Below, piece after piece: positions 1-9,077 of a stretch of DNA of 56,215 bases (positions are counted from its first letter, which is position 1; every line of letters starts with the position of its first letter). The translations under genes and the position numbers were made by a program. The notes beneath the pieces were generated by a model. The model was not told where the DNA came from. It did not search any database and saw nothing but the letters and a program-made list of their open reading frames with translations. Source of the DNA: Granulicoccus phenolivorans DSM 17626 = NBRC 107789 = JCM 15570 (GTDB lineage: Bacteria > Actinomycetota > Actinomycetes > Propionibacteriales > Propionibacteriaceae); contig NZ_AUHH01000029.1 of NCBI RefSeq assembly GCF_000423085.1, positions 1-56,215 of the forward strand. The letters are read 5' to 3'.

Positions 1-2
1 TG

Positions 3-68
3 GAGTACTACAACACTGAACGACGCCACACCGCACTCAGAGACCAGCCCCCGATCAGCCGCCTGTAA
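3..68 (+). CDS. C-terminal end of an IS481-type transposase (partial, cut by window edge)
   Basis: Only the last 21 codons are inside the window. They read as a tail beginning EYYNTERRHTAL and ending PPISRL before a TAA stop. That YNxxRxHxAL...PPISRL pattern is the usual C-terminal end of IS481-family integrase-core (DDE) transposases. Whether the element is intact cannot be judged because the rest lies to the left. Its right inverted repeat should lie shortly after the stop, but I could not define it without the left end. It is a sign of mobile DNA beside the Wadjet operon. Confidence 0.6.
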   Translation, partial: EYYNTERRHTALRDQPPISRL

Positions 69-140
69 CCAACCTCATGGCCGGGTACAGCTAGGGTGGG
101 AAGACATTCAGCAGCATGACGTTTCACAGCGGAGGCGGGT

Positions 141-491
141 ATGGGCGACAACATCGATCTGACGCAGACGGTGACGGATCAACTGGCCGGGGCACGCGAC
201 AGCGAACACGGGCGCAGCGCACAGCTGATCGCCCACGACGGGCCGCTGCGCCAGACGGTCATCGCACTGCGCGAGGGGGCGCAGTTGCAGGAGCACAATG
301 CGCCGCCGGCGGCGAGTGTGCAGGTGCTGCAGGGCCGGATCCGGCTGGAGGTGGGCAGCGGCAGCGCAGCCGAACTGGCCGCCGGCGAGATGGCCCTGAT
401 CCCGCATGAGCGGCACGCGGTGCTGGCCCTGGCCGACAGTGTCTTTCTGCTGACCACGGTGACCAGCGTCGAGCAGACCTCGCATTCCTGA
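141..491 (+). CDS. Small cupin-domain protein
   Basis: A 116-residue protein whose residues 30-108 form one cupin barrel: a first motif around ALREGAQLQEHNAPPAASVQVL, then LQGRIRLEVG, then LAAGEMALIPHERHAVLALAD. One histidine is present in the first motif and one or two in the second, so metal binding is possible but not complete by the classical cupin signature. The ATG is preceded by GGAGGCGGG, a good ribosome-binding site, which decides this start. It converges on jetD with an 11-bp gap. Such small cupins are often stress- or sensing-related; substrate unknown. Confidence 0.75.
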   Translation: MGDNIDLTQTVTDQLAGARDSEHGRSAQLIAHDGPLRQTVIALREGAQLQEHNAPPAASVQVLQGRIRLEVGSGSAAELAAGEMALIPHERHAVLALADSVFLLTTVTSVEQTSHS

Positions 492-501
492 CCGAGGCGG
501 G

Positions 502-1638
502 TCAGTCCGGCAGGCCCCGCAGCCGCAAGTGGGCGTACGCCAGCTCCAGCCGCTCCTGTTCCAGGCGCAGATCGTGCTCGGCCAGGAGCGCCAGCGCGGC
601 CGCCTCATCGACGGTCAGGCCGGGGACCGCCGCGCGGTAGGGGCTCGGCTCCGGCACCATCAGGGCAGCGTGTCGGCGCAGCGTGACCCGGTCCATCAGC
701 ACCGAGCGCGTGTGGGGGAGCCGGTCGCGACAGCGGCCGAGGATCGCGAAGCCATGGCTGTCGAGGTCGCCCCAGTAGTCGATCGGCGACCCGCCGACCC
801 AGGGGATACGCGCGAGTTCGGTGACCGCGTACCCGCGCCCGTGCAGGGCCACCGTGCCGTGCAGCGGCGGAAGCGAGGCCAGCGAGGTCAGGTTCTCCAC
901 GATCAGGACGCGGACCGGGCTGAGCGACCACAGTGCCAGTTCGGCCACGGTTGCGGTGAGATCGCGAACCTGTCCGGGGCCGAGCAGTTGGTTGTCCAGG
1001 ACCCGGACGCGGAAGCGTTGTGCCTCGGCCACCAGCTCGCTGCTGGCATTGCCGGAGATCGCCGCCACCAGCGATTCGACCGGTCGGCGGTGTCTTTCCA
1101 GCCACTTCGTGTCCACCCCGGGCACCGGCACTTCACGCGGACGCAGGTGGCCATGCGGATTCTGCAACAGCCATGCCACCACGTCGGACAACGGTTCCAA
1201 CTCTGTCGCCGGTAGTCGGGCCAGCGTCGTTGCGCAGGCTCGGAGGCCGTCGCCGAGGTATGCCGCGGCGGGCCACGCCGCGCGCAAGGTGGACGCAAAT
1301 CCGGTCAGCCGGTCCCATTCCTGGCTCCGGCCGGCCATGGTGGCGACCGGGGCAGCTCCGGTCAGCAGGACCCGCACCGGTACCGACTGGCTGCCCATCG
1401 CCGGCCAGCGCCGCGGCGCCCAGGCCACCGAAACGCCCGGTGTGCCGTCGAGCTCCCGCCAAGCGCTCAGCCAGCCAGCCACTCGGTCCCGGTCCGCGAG
1501 CACGGTGGCCTCAGTGGGCGGGTGGAGCGGCACCGACCAGACCTCGGTCGCACCGAGATCATCGGCGCCCAGCCACTCACGGACACGACGGCGATAGCGG
1601 TCTGCCGCGAGCCTCCGCACGTCGTCCGGCGTCCTCAA
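502..1638 (-). CDS. jetD: Wadjet subunit JetD, Toprim-type nuclease (DUF3322-DUF2220)
   Basis: Predicted nuclease subunit of the Wadjet plasmid-defence complex; in characterised systems JetD cuts circular DNA sensed by the JetABC SMC motor. The first ~170 residues match DUF3322 (RTPDDVRRLAADRYRRRVREWL). The C-terminal ~190 residues match DUF2220, a Toprim-like fold: the acidic motif VENLTSL, a GRGYAV segment, then YWGDLDSHGFAIL, which carries the DxD-like acidic pair, and LMDRVTL. I chose the TTG at 1638 (378 residues) because it overlaps the jetC stop as TTGA and leads straight into the conserved N-terminus. The open frame continues upstream, but that part lies inside jetC and is low-complexity. 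Last gene of a leftward five-gene operon. Confidence 0.9.
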   Translation of the reverse strand: MRTPDDVRRLAADRYRRRVREWLGADDLGATEVWSVPLHPPTEATVLADRDRVAGWLSAWRELDGTPGVSVAWAPRRWPAMGSQSVPVRVLLTGAAPVATMAGRSQEWDRLTGFASTLRAAWPAAAYLGDGLRACATTLARLPATELEPLSDVVAWLLQNPHGHLRPREVPVPGVDTKWLERHRRPVESLVAAISGNASSELVAEAQRFRVRVLDNQLLGPGQVRDLTATVAELALWSLSPVRVLIVENLTSLASLPPLHGTVALHGRGYAVTELARIPWVGGSPIDYWGDLDSHGFAILGRCRDRLPHTRSVLMDRVTLRRHAALMVPEPSPYRAAVPGLTVDEAAALALLAEHDLRLEQERLELAYAHLRLRGLPD

Positions 1639-4600
1639 AACAGCGTTTCCATCGTTGCGGGGTCCGCCACGACATTCGGTCGTTTCTCCGCCGCGGGAGT
1701 ATGGTCGGCCCCGTTCCGGTCGGAGGTGGTGGTCCCCCGCGGGGCGTCGTCGGCATCGAACCGGAGGACCGACAACCGGGAGCGATGATCGGCGTCCATG
1801 GACACCACCGCCGCCCCGCCGACGTGATCCTCCAGCGTCTGGAGCATCTTCATCGGGGTGGCCAGCAATAGCTGAAACCCGAACTCCCGGAACACTGCCA
1901 ACCCGGCCCGGGTGAAGGTCGGATCGGTCTTGTCGAAGGCCTCGTCGAGCACGACCAGCGCGTACTCGGGCCACAACGCCCCTTCCCGGGCCAGCTGGTA
2001 GCGCAGCGCCGCGACCAGACAGAAGGTCACCAGCTTCTGTCGCTCACCCCCGGAGAGACCGCCGGAATCGGTGAACACGTCGGTCTCCCGGCCGCCGGGG
2101 TCCACCACGCGGGCGACGAATTCGACATGCTGGCGCGTGTCAAGCACCTGCCGACGCCAGGCCAGATCCGCCGGGTCGTGCGACGCCAAGCGATCCAACA
2201 GGGTCTTCATGGCATCGAAACGCTCCTCCGCGGCCCGGCGCCCCTCAGCATCCTCGGGCGCGCCGGCGAGGTCGGCCAGTGAGTCCGACGTGATCCGGCT
2301 CAGTGCCGTGAGGAAGTCCGAGACCACCGGTAGGATCCGATCCCCCACCTTGATCTGGAGAAAGCGGCCCGGGGCGTACGGGCTGCGTGCCAGCGACTCG
2401 TTGATCGGATCGATCCGGGCGCGGATCTCCCGCCGGGCCGCCCGTAGTTGGTGGGCCAACTGGCCGACGTTGTTGCGTGATTGCGACTGGAGCATCGCGA
2501 AGAAGCGCTCCTCGAAGCGGGGCAGCCCGTCGGCCTCGAGCTCGTCCAGCCGGCGCAGAAACTCCTCCGCGTATGCCATCTCCGCAGCCAGATCTGCTGA
2601 GCGTTCCGGCCAGTCATTCTTGTACGCCTGCATCACCCGCTCCGAGCGCCCGGTGGCCCGGTCGCGGCGACCCTGTTCGACGAGCTGTCGCTCACTGATC
2701 CCCCGGGTGACCCGGGCGGCCGTGGTGTCTAGGGCGTCGATCGAGTCCTCCGAGATCTCCCAGTCCTGGTCGAGGGAGGCCGCGACCTGCTCGGGCACCA
2801 CCTCCGCTTCGGCGAGCCGTGCGGTGCAGCGTGCCAGTTCTCGCTTGCCGTCGGTCACCCGCTTCTGCGCGTCACTGTGGTCGGTGTGACAGCGCCGGGT
2901 GACGTCCTGGGCCTCGGTCAGCCGGGCATCGGCGAGTTCCAGCGCTGCGGTGGCCCGGACCAGTTCGCTGCTGGTGCTGAGCCGCTCGGCAACTGCCCGC
3001 TGCGCCTGCGCGAGAGCCTCTTCGGCCGAGTCGGTGTCGATCTGGGCCCAGGTGACCCGGCACAACTCATTGATGAGGCCTCTGCGGTCGCGCAACTCGT
3101 CCCGGGCAGCCTGGGCTCGGTCGAACTCTGCGTTCGCTTGTCGCAAGGCGGCCCGGACCTCGGTGAGGGCTGCCTCCAGCGCAGACTTCTTGGCCACGGT
3201 GGACGATCCCAGGATCCAGCGGGTGCGGTCGTCGATGCGGGAGCGGTCGTCCTTTTCATGCCGGCTGGAACCGTGCTTGACCTGGCCGGCGGCAGTGACG
3301 CCCCTGGTGCACATCGCCAGTTCGGCGACGGTGCCCACGCAGTCATAGTCGAATCCCTCGGACAGCCGTTGTTGCAGCCATTGCCGTTGTTCCCCGTCGG
3401 CGACCCGGATGCGATGCAGCAGGGACTCCTCCGACGGCTCCGGCCGGTCGACCGGGGGCAGGGACACCAGCCGCGCGTAGACCAGTCGCGTGCGCAGCCA
3501 TTTTGCGTCGACGTGCGCCGCGAGTGCGCGATACAGGTCGTCGGGGACCAGCAGAGTCTGGGCGAGGGGGCGCAGCACCCGTTCGATCGCACCCTGCCAG
3601 TCGGCGTACTCGTCAACCACATCGATCAGCTCGCCGGCGAACCGGAGCCGCTGCGGTGCCACATCCAGGGATTCGCAGAGCTGGGACCGCACCTCCAGCA
3701 GCTGGGCGCCGAGATTGGACCGTTGCTGCTCCAGTGACGCCAGTTCACGCACCAGATTGCGTTCACGGTCGTCAAGTCCGCTGCGACGGGTCACCGCGGC
3801 GCTCAAGTCCTGCCAGGCACCGGCCACATCGAGCTCCCCGGCGGTACGCCGCAACTCTTCCTGCCACTGGGCGAAGCCAGCAGCGGTATCGGGAAGTGTC
3901 AGCCGGGCGCGGTGGGCGTTGCCGGCGATCCGGTCCCGTTCGCGGCGTACCGAGTCCACCCGCTCGGCGCGGGCACCGGCCACCTGTTCCAGGGCGGGGA
4001 GGTCGCCGGCGATGCCCACCACTGCGGCGGCACAGGCGTCGCGTTCCACCTGAGCCAGCCGCGCCTTTTCCAGCGCCCGCATGGATTCCGCTGCGGTCGC
4101 CGAGGCCCGCGCGACCCAGGTCTCCAGGTCCCGGGTCAGCAACCGGGTCCGCACGCCGAGCAGATGCGCGTCCAGGTGGCGGGACTGTTGCTGGAGCTTC
4201 GCCAGCGCCGTGTTCGACTCGGTATGGGTGGCGACATGCTGCCGCAGCGGCTCCAGACACTCAACCTGGCGCCGGGCATCGACGACTGCGGCATGGGCCT
4301 GGGACAGTTCGACGAACTGATCGACCGCAGCCGCCGCGTAAGCAAAAGTGCTCGGTTCGTCCAGCATGAAGTCGCGCAGCAATTGATTCAGATTGTTCAG
4401 ATTCTTCGCCGACTGGGTCTTGTGCAGCAACCGCAGGGCCTGGTCGCTGCCCAGTCCGAGCCGCCGCTGCAGGCGGCTGCCGAAGCTGGAGTATTTGGAG
4501 CTGTGATACCAGTCGGAGTGGTCGGCCTTGATCCGCTGCGGTGCCAACCCGTTCTCGGCGTACGGGCGAACGTCGAGCAGGTCCACGTTCTCCGGGGCGA

Positions 4601-5090
4601 GCAGGTATAGCCGGCTCACCTCGGCGGGCAGATGCCTGTGCCGGGCGAGGTGGAACAACTGCGCGAGCGTGGTGACCCGCCCGTCGGTGTGCTCATAGGT
4701 GAGCGCCACGGCACTCCACACGGCATCTCGGCTGCGCAAATGGCTGATCGTGACCTGACCGGTGGCGTCATCGGTGGTTCGGCCGTACGCGCCGCGGACA
4801 TACGTCGCGATGCTGCGGGAGCGATCCCCCGAACCGCTCTGGTTGGCCGCCGCATTGAACGAGCTCCATTTCGGCGGCACCAGCAGCGTCGCCATCGCGT
4901 CCAGCAGCGTCGACTTGCCGGTGCCCGAGTCGCCGGTGAGCAGCAGCCCGCGGCGAGGGACGGGCAGGTCGTGGTAGCCGTCGAAAGTGCCCCAGTTCAC
5001 CAACTGGATCCGGATCAGTCGGTGCTGTTGCAGGACCGGAGTTGAGTCCTTCGGGGTCGTGTGGTCGGTGGTCGTGTCGTCGGGGATCAA
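1635..5090 (-). CDS. jetC: Wadjet subunit JetC, SMC/MukB-like ATPase
   Basis: A 1151-residue SMC-type ATPase, the motor of the Wadjet complex. The N-terminal head has VNWGTFDGYHDL followed by Walker A GDSGTGKST (about residues 53-61). Long coiled-coil arms rich in Arg, Ala and Glu flank a central hinge region around residues 470-620. The C-terminal head carries the ABC signature LSGGERQKL and Walker B LVVLDEAFDKTD. This matches the SbcC/MukB-like JetC family in size and order. The start is TTG at 5090, overlapping the jetB stop as TTGA; the stop overlaps the jetD start in the same way. Strict coupling suggests fixed subunit stoichiometry. Confidence 0.93.
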   Translation of the reverse strand: MIPDDTTTDHTTPKDSTPVLQQHRLIRIQLVNWGTFDGYHDLPVPRRGLLLTGDSGTGKSTLLDAMATLLVPPKWSSFNAAANQSGSGDRSRSIATYVRGAYGRTTDDATGQVTISHLRSRDAVWSAVALTYEHTDGRVTTLAQLFHLARHRHLPAEVSRLYLLAPENVDLLDVRPYAENGLAPQRIKADHSDWYHSSKYSSFGSRLQRRLGLGSDQALRLLHKTQSAKNLNNLNQLLRDFMLDEPSTFAYAAAAVDQFVELSQAHAAVVDARRQVECLEPLRQHVATHTESNTALAKLQQQSRHLDAHLLGVRTRLLTRDLETWVARASATAAESMRALEKARLAQVERDACAAAVVGIAGDLPALEQVAGARAERVDSVRRERDRIAGNAHRARLTLPDTAAGFAQWQEELRRTAGELDVAGAWQDLSAAVTRRSGLDDRERNLVRELASLEQQRSNLGAQLLEVRSQLCESLDVAPQRLRFAGELIDVVDEYADWQGAIERVLRPLAQTLLVPDDLYRALAAHVDAKWLRTRLVYARLVSLPPVDRPEPSEESLLHRIRVADGEQRQWLQQRLSEGFDYDCVGTVAELAMCTRGVTAAGQVKHGSSRHEKDDRSRIDDRTRWILGSSTVAKKSALEAALTEVRAALRQANAEFDRAQAARDELRDRRGLINELCRVTWAQIDTDSAEEALAQAQRAVAERLSTSSELVRATAALELADARLTEAQDVTRRCHTDHSDAQKRVTDGKRELARCTARLAEAEVVPEQVAASLDQDWEISEDSIDALDTTAARVTRGISERQLVEQGRRDRATGRSERVMQAYKNDWPERSADLAAEMAYAEEFLRRLDELEADGLPRFEERFFAMLQSQSRNNVGQLAHQLRAARREIRARIDPINESLARSPYAPGRFLQIKVGDRILPVVSDFLTALSRITSDSLADLAGAPEDAEGRRAAEERFDAMKTLLDRLASHDPADLAWRRQVLDTRQHVEFVARVVDPGGRETDVFTDSGGLSGGERQKLVTFCLVAALRYQLAREGALWPEYALVVLDEAFDKTDPTFTRAGLAVFREFGFQLLLATPMKMLQTLEDHVGGAAVVSMDADHRSRLSVLRFDADDAPRGTTTSDRNGADHTPAAEKRPNVVADPATMETLF

Positions 5091-5851
5091 GGTCGGTCAC
5101 CGCCGTCCTCGCTGGCGCTGCGACGGGGGATCGGGGCGGGTTCGTCGCGCGGGTCGAAGTCGTCCGGCTCGTCCTCGTCGGGGGCGGCCCGGCTGGCTGT
5201 GTTCGACGTGGCCACCAGGGCCTCGATCTCTGCGGTCACTGCGGCAACCTGTTCGACGTCGAAGACCAGGGTCAGGATCGGCGAGATCTCGAAGCGCGTG
5301 TCCTCAGCGGTACTGAGCAGGACCGATGCCTTCTTCATCTTCTCCACCGACGCGTTGATTCGCTTGGCGAAGGTGCTCGCATCGGTATTGGTGGCCGGAC
5401 GGTACGGGGCCAGTTCGTCGTCGATCTCGTCCCGGCCGATGAAGACCCTGCCGGTGGCCCCGGCGTCGCGGAGCAGCCGGAGGCGCAGCAGGAGCACTAC
5501 AGCGGTGTCGATCAGGGTTAGCGGAACCCGGCGGACCACCTTCGGGGCTTCCTCGAGCGGGGCATTCTCGATGAACGCCAGACCTCGTTCGGTGTCCAGA
5601 CTCAGCCGCAGGAACAGATTCCCCAGCAGTTCCCGGACGGCTGCCTCGTCCCGGATGATCGCCCGCCACGCAGCGGCATTGCGTTCCTGATGCAGGTAGG
5701 GGCCCCGCAGCAGGGCCACCACCGCGCGCCGGGTGTCGTCGGGCAGCCGGCCGTGATCCTCGCGACTCAACTGGTGCAGGTCCAGCGTGTGGCTGTCGGT
5801 CGGTGGATCTTCGGACGGATCGATTCGTGGATCTTCGATTTCCGCAGTCAT
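5087..5851 (-). CDS. jetB: Wadjet subunit JetB, kleisin-associated KITE-like protein (DUF4194)
   Basis: A protein of about 254 residues matching the DUF4194 family, the MukE-like partner that binds the JetA kleisin and the JetC heads. Visible family features are a helical N-terminal domain (RRAVVALLRGPYLHQERNAAAWRAI), the strand-rich FLRLSLDTERGLAFIENAP and a winged-helix part (LTLIDTAVVLLLRLRLL, then STFAKRINASVEKMKKASVL and FEISPILTLVFD). The ATG at 5851 overlaps the jetA stop as ATGA and is preferred; another in-frame ATG lies nine bases upstream at 5860. The C-terminal ~40 residues are acidic and probably disordered. Confidence 0.88.
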   Translation of the reverse strand: MTAEIEDPRIDPSEDPPTDSHTLDLHQLSREDHGRLPDDTRRAVVALLRGPYLHQERNAAAWRAIIRDEAAVRELLGNLFLRLSLDTERGLAFIENAPLEEAPKVVRRVPLTLIDTAVVLLLRLRLLRDAGATGRVFIGRDEIDDELAPYRPATNTDASTFAKRINASVEKMKKASVLLSTAEDTRFEISPILTLVFDVEQVAAVTAEIEALVATSNTASRAAPDEDEPDDFDPRDEPAPIPRRSASEDGGDRP

Positions 5852-7311
5852 CGGTCCCATTCTGCGGGTGGGGTGGTGAAGACGTACCTCGGGGCGTACG
5901 CGGCCCGGTCGACACCGCTGACACTGCGCCAGCGCAGCAGTTCGGTGTCGGTGGTCCTGGTGGCGTGCCGTTCGGCCAGCGACAGCAACCCGATGACCGA
6001 CGCCAGCCCCTGAGTGGCGGGATGCTCGGTCAGCACCTGGGCCACGGTCGCGCTGGGGTGTTGGGCCAGGGTCGCTGCGACGGCGGCGGTCAACTCCGCG
6101 AAATCGATCTCGCTCTCGCGTACGCGACGGCGCAACTCGGCCAGGTCGACGGTGCCGGCAGGCACCACGGCCAGCGGGGCGGTAGCGCGCACATCGCCGG
6201 GGTTGTGCAGGGCCCAGGTCCCGATCGAGGCCAGCGGGATCGACGTGATGGTGAGCTCGCTGCGGGCCCCGGCGGTCGGCGTCAGCGTCCGCAACGCGTC
6301 GAGGACCACCCGCTGGGCGGCGGTGATGGCGTCCTCGAGGCGCCGGTGCTCCTGCCAGGAGCGGGTCTGGACGAACTGGCGCAGGCTGCGGGACAGCCCG
6401 GTCATGGTGGAGCGAACGGTGCCTGAATCGTGTTGCAGGGTGGTGAGCAGTTCGCGCAGAACATGGCGCTGTTGCGCGGGGAGCGCTTGGGCGAAGCTGC
6501 GGTCGAGGATGCCGGCGACTGCCGCGTCGAAGGTTTCGGCTCTCTCCGGATCCAGTACCACGGCATGGAAGGCGCGGAATGTCCGCCCGGCCGGGGAATC
6601 CTCGATGAGGTCCACTCCGGCGAAGACCTCCTCCAGGACCTCCGCGCGGGCTGCTGATGATCGGATGATGCGGTCCTTGAGCTCTCGGTTGAGCGACTCG
6701 AGGTCGGCGTTGACCCGGGCGAAGTCGGTGGAGATTTCGCCGGAAAGCGCCAGGATGTCGGCCAGCCGCTCCCGGGCGGTGGCTGCATCCAGTGGGTCGA
6801 ACTCGCCTCGCTCGACCCGGGCGATCTCGGCGTCGAGTCGGTCCCGTTCGGCGGTCAGAGCTTCGAGTCGACTGCTTGACTCGGGGTCGGTGTCGCGAGC
6901 CAGCCGAGCCAACAGGTCGGCCACATTGGTGAAGCGGGAGGAGGTCATGCTGGTGCGGGGAGACTCGAGGGTCTCCAGAAAAGCCAGTGCCGCCGCAGCC
7001 CCCGCCGACAGCTCCACGGTCTCCTCCCGGCCCGCTCCGGGCCGCCGGATCAGATAGCCCCGACGAACCCAGTCGCTGACGTACTCCTGCGCGGTCTGCG
7101 GCAGGTCGAACCCGCCATCACGCAGCAAAGACAGATCGGCAGCTACCTCGGTGACAAACTCGGCCGCCGGCACCACCCGGCGCGACCCGCCCAGATGCAC
7201 AGTCAGGATCGCTGCGGTCACCGCGGCGTTGTCGGAGCGGAGGAGGGCGAGCGCAGGCTGCTCGCGCAGTCGGGTGTACGCATGCGCCGTGGCGGGGGTA
7301 CTCGCGGTCAT
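5848..7311 (-). CDS. jetA: Wadjet subunit JetA, MukF-like kleisin (DUF3375)
   Basis: A 487-residue DUF3375 protein, the kleisin of the Wadjet complex that bridges the JetC heads. It starts with a helical/winged-helix part (YTRLREQPALALLRSDNAAVTAAIL, then FVTEVAADLSLLRDGG and YVSDWVRRGYLIRR). A coiled-coil middle follows (residues ~150-230, LEALTAERDRLDAEIARVERGEFD), then FREFHAVVLDP-type motifs (here FRAFHAVVLDPER) and a C-terminal winged helix. Pairing with DUF4194 JetB, an SMC-like JetC and DUF3322/DUF2220 JetD is, from memory, the type I composition. The ATG overlaps the stop of the AlbA_2/HATPase gene (ATGA), tying that gene to the operon. Confidence 0.9.
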   Translation of the reverse strand: MTASTPATAHAYTRLREQPALALLRSDNAAVTAAILTVHLGGSRRVVPAAEFVTEVAADLSLLRDGGFDLPQTAQEYVSDWVRRGYLIRRPGAGREETVELSAGAAAALAFLETLESPRTSMTSSRFTNVADLLARLARDTDPESSSRLEALTAERDRLDAEIARVERGEFDPLDAATARERLADILALSGEISTDFARVNADLESLNRELKDRIIRSSAARAEVLEEVFAGVDLIEDSPAGRTFRAFHAVVLDPERAETFDAAVAGILDRSFAQALPAQQRHVLRELLTTLQHDSGTVRSTMTGLSRSLRQFVQTRSWQEHRRLEDAITAAQRVVLDALRTLTPTAGARSELTITSIPLASIGTWALHNPGDVRATAPLAVVPAGTVDLAELRRRVRESEIDFAELTAAVAATLAQHPSATVAQVLTEHPATQGLASVIGLLSLAERHATRTTDTELLRWRSVSGVDRAAYAPRYVFTTPPAEWDR

Positions 7312-9074
7312 CTCGTAGCCTCGGGTGAGGCAGGCACCCGTTGATAGGTGCCCCGGCGCCGGGGGACGGCGGCCGGGACAGCGTGGCCTTCTTCACGGAG
7401 CCGGTTGAGAGCGTATCGAACCTGGCGCTGGGACAGCCCCGTGCGTGAGGCAACCTCGGCAACCGTTCGCGGCTGCGCCAAGGCGGCCCACACGGTGGGC
7501 GTGTGCGGGCCGAGGTCAACCACCTCGGCCGGGGCTTCGATTGGCAGATATGTGGCCTCGGCACCCGTGGGGACTCTGAGCGCAGGACTGAGTTGATAAG
7601 TCGTTTGGCCACGTTCGCCCACCGCCTCGGCGAAGCCCCGTTCGACCAGTTGCTGGAGCCACCGTCGGGCCTCGACCGAGTCGACTGGGGGAAAGTCTGT
7701 TCTCACCGAAGAGTTCGTCCATTGGGCACCATGCCGCATGCCTGCCAGGATCGCTCGCTGTTCGCTGCTGAGGTCGCCTCCGCCTGGAAGTGTCGCCAAC
7801 CAGCTCAGGTCGTCCTGACTCAACAACGTGTGGCGTGACAGCAACGCGGTGAAACGAACCCCATAGTCGGTAAACCGCGGAGGACGCAGACCTGCCTCCC
7901 GAGTTGCCAGGATGGCCTCTCGGATCCCTCCTCCTTCGCCTTCGATCACTCTGGTGCCATCGGGTAACCGGACGTTCTTGCAGATCTCATAGAGAAAGCT
8001 GTTCACGGCGCTCTTGCCCTCCGGGTGCCCGAGCTGTCCTTCGGAGATTCCCCAGAGGCCACCGGGGCTGGTGATGACGAGCAGGTCGTCTTTGAGTCGA
8101 ATCTCGACTCGTTTGGAGTCTGTGGTGGCAGACAGGTCTCGGTGAACCAATGCATTGGCGATTAGTTCCCGGACCGCTCGCATTGGAACTTCGGGGGTAT
8201 CGATCCCGTGCCCGCCGTCGTTGTAGCTCATCCGATGCGACGTATTCCGGCGTACCCACTCCATGGCCCTATCGAGCAACTCCGGCAACGGACCATCGAG
8301 ATGGACCAAATCCCGGGTACGGCTCCCCGAGCCGCGGGGCAGTTGCACGGCGGCGGTGATCCCCAAGGTGGGGCGCCACTGTTGTGGATATTTGCCCAGC
8401 GTGTAGAGGCCACCGAGAGTAAGCGAATTGTCATGCGACAGGACCGAGGTGCGACGCAGAATCTCGGTGTCGCTCACCGATGCGTGCCGGGCCGAGTTCG
8501 CCCGGGCGGCGCTGAGATAGGCTCTTGTGAGGTCCTCGTCGAGGTCAGCGCTACTGGTGCCGAGTACGCTCTCATGGTCCGGGTGCTTGCGCTGAACCGC
8601 CTGCGCCTGCAGATAGCGGAGTTGAGCCAGCTCCTGCTCGCTCATGGCGTAGTCACCGTCACTTTGGCGCAGAAAGGCCCGGGACCCGTGCCGGGCCGGA
8701 CGGTCAAGAAGCGGGATCCCGGCAACTCGACAGACGAGGAGGTCGGAGCCCCCGAACGTGACCGTGTCGAAGTCACACCGGACCGGTGGAGTCACCGCAG
8801 TGCGCGCTTGGCTTGCGATCCCCTGCTCGATCGTGGCCAGTTCGGTCAGCCCGACCGGGGCAAACCCAGAGGCCTCATCAAGCCCGACTATTAGTGTCCC
8901 GCCATCCGGCATGTTGGCGAAGGCACACAGCGTGTCAGCGACGTCGGGGCAACCCCCGGCACCACTCTTCACCTCTATGGAGGCGGAGTCACCGCCTCGA
9001 CTCCGGAGCTCGTCCACCAACTCGACAATGTCGAAACTCGTCAAGGTCACAAATCCATCTTGACGCTGTCTCAA
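7308..9074 (-). CDS. AlbA_2 (Schlafen-type)-HATPase-HTH protein, candidate regulator or accessory of Wadjet
   Basis: A 588-residue COG2865-like protein. Residues ~30-150 match the AlbA_2 nucleic-acid-binding fold (IEVKSGAGG...LCAFANMPDGGTLIVGLDE). Residues ~285-400 match HATPase_c_4 (VPMRAVRELIANALVHRDLS, then VEIRLKDDLLVITSPGGLWG). The C-terminus has a helix-turn-helix, AEVASRTGLSQRQVRYALNRLREEG, around residues 540-570. Such proteins are usually annotated as transcriptional regulators or RecG-like ATP-binding proteins. It is the first gene of the Wadjet operon and overlaps jetA by four bases. The TTG at 9074 gives the full frame; a GTG at 9050 with an upstream GGA is an equally credible start. 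No catalytic role has been shown that I can cite. Regulation of the operon by its own product is inferred. Confidence 0.8.
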   Translation of the reverse strand: MRQRQDGFVTLTSFDIVELVDELRSRGGDSASIEVKSGAGGCPDVADTLCAFANMPDGGTLIVGLDEASGFAPVGLTELATIEQGIASQARTAVTPPVRCDFDTVTFGGSDLLVCRVAGIPLLDRPARHGSRAFLRQSDGDYAMSEQELAQLRYLQAQAVQRKHPDHESVLGTSSADLDEDLTRAYLSAARANSARHASVSDTEILRRTSVLSHDNSLTLGGLYTLGKYPQQWRPTLGITAAVQLPRGSGSRTRDLVHLDGPLPELLDRAMEWVRRNTSHRMSYNDGGHGIDTPEVPMRAVRELIANALVHRDLSATTDSKRVEIRLKDDLLVITSPGGLWGISEGQLGHPEGKSAVNSFLYEICKNVRLPDGTRVIEGEGGGIREAILATREAGLRPPRFTDYGVRFTALLSRHTLLSQDDLSWLATLPGGGDLSSEQRAILAGMRHGAQWTNSSVRTDFPPVDSVEARRWLQQLVERGFAEAVGERGQTTYQLSPALRVPTGAEATYLPIEAPAEVVDLGPHTPTVWAALAQPRTVAEVASRTGLSQRQVRYALNRLREEGHAVPAAVPRRRGTYQRVPASPEATR

Positions 9075-9077
9075 CCC

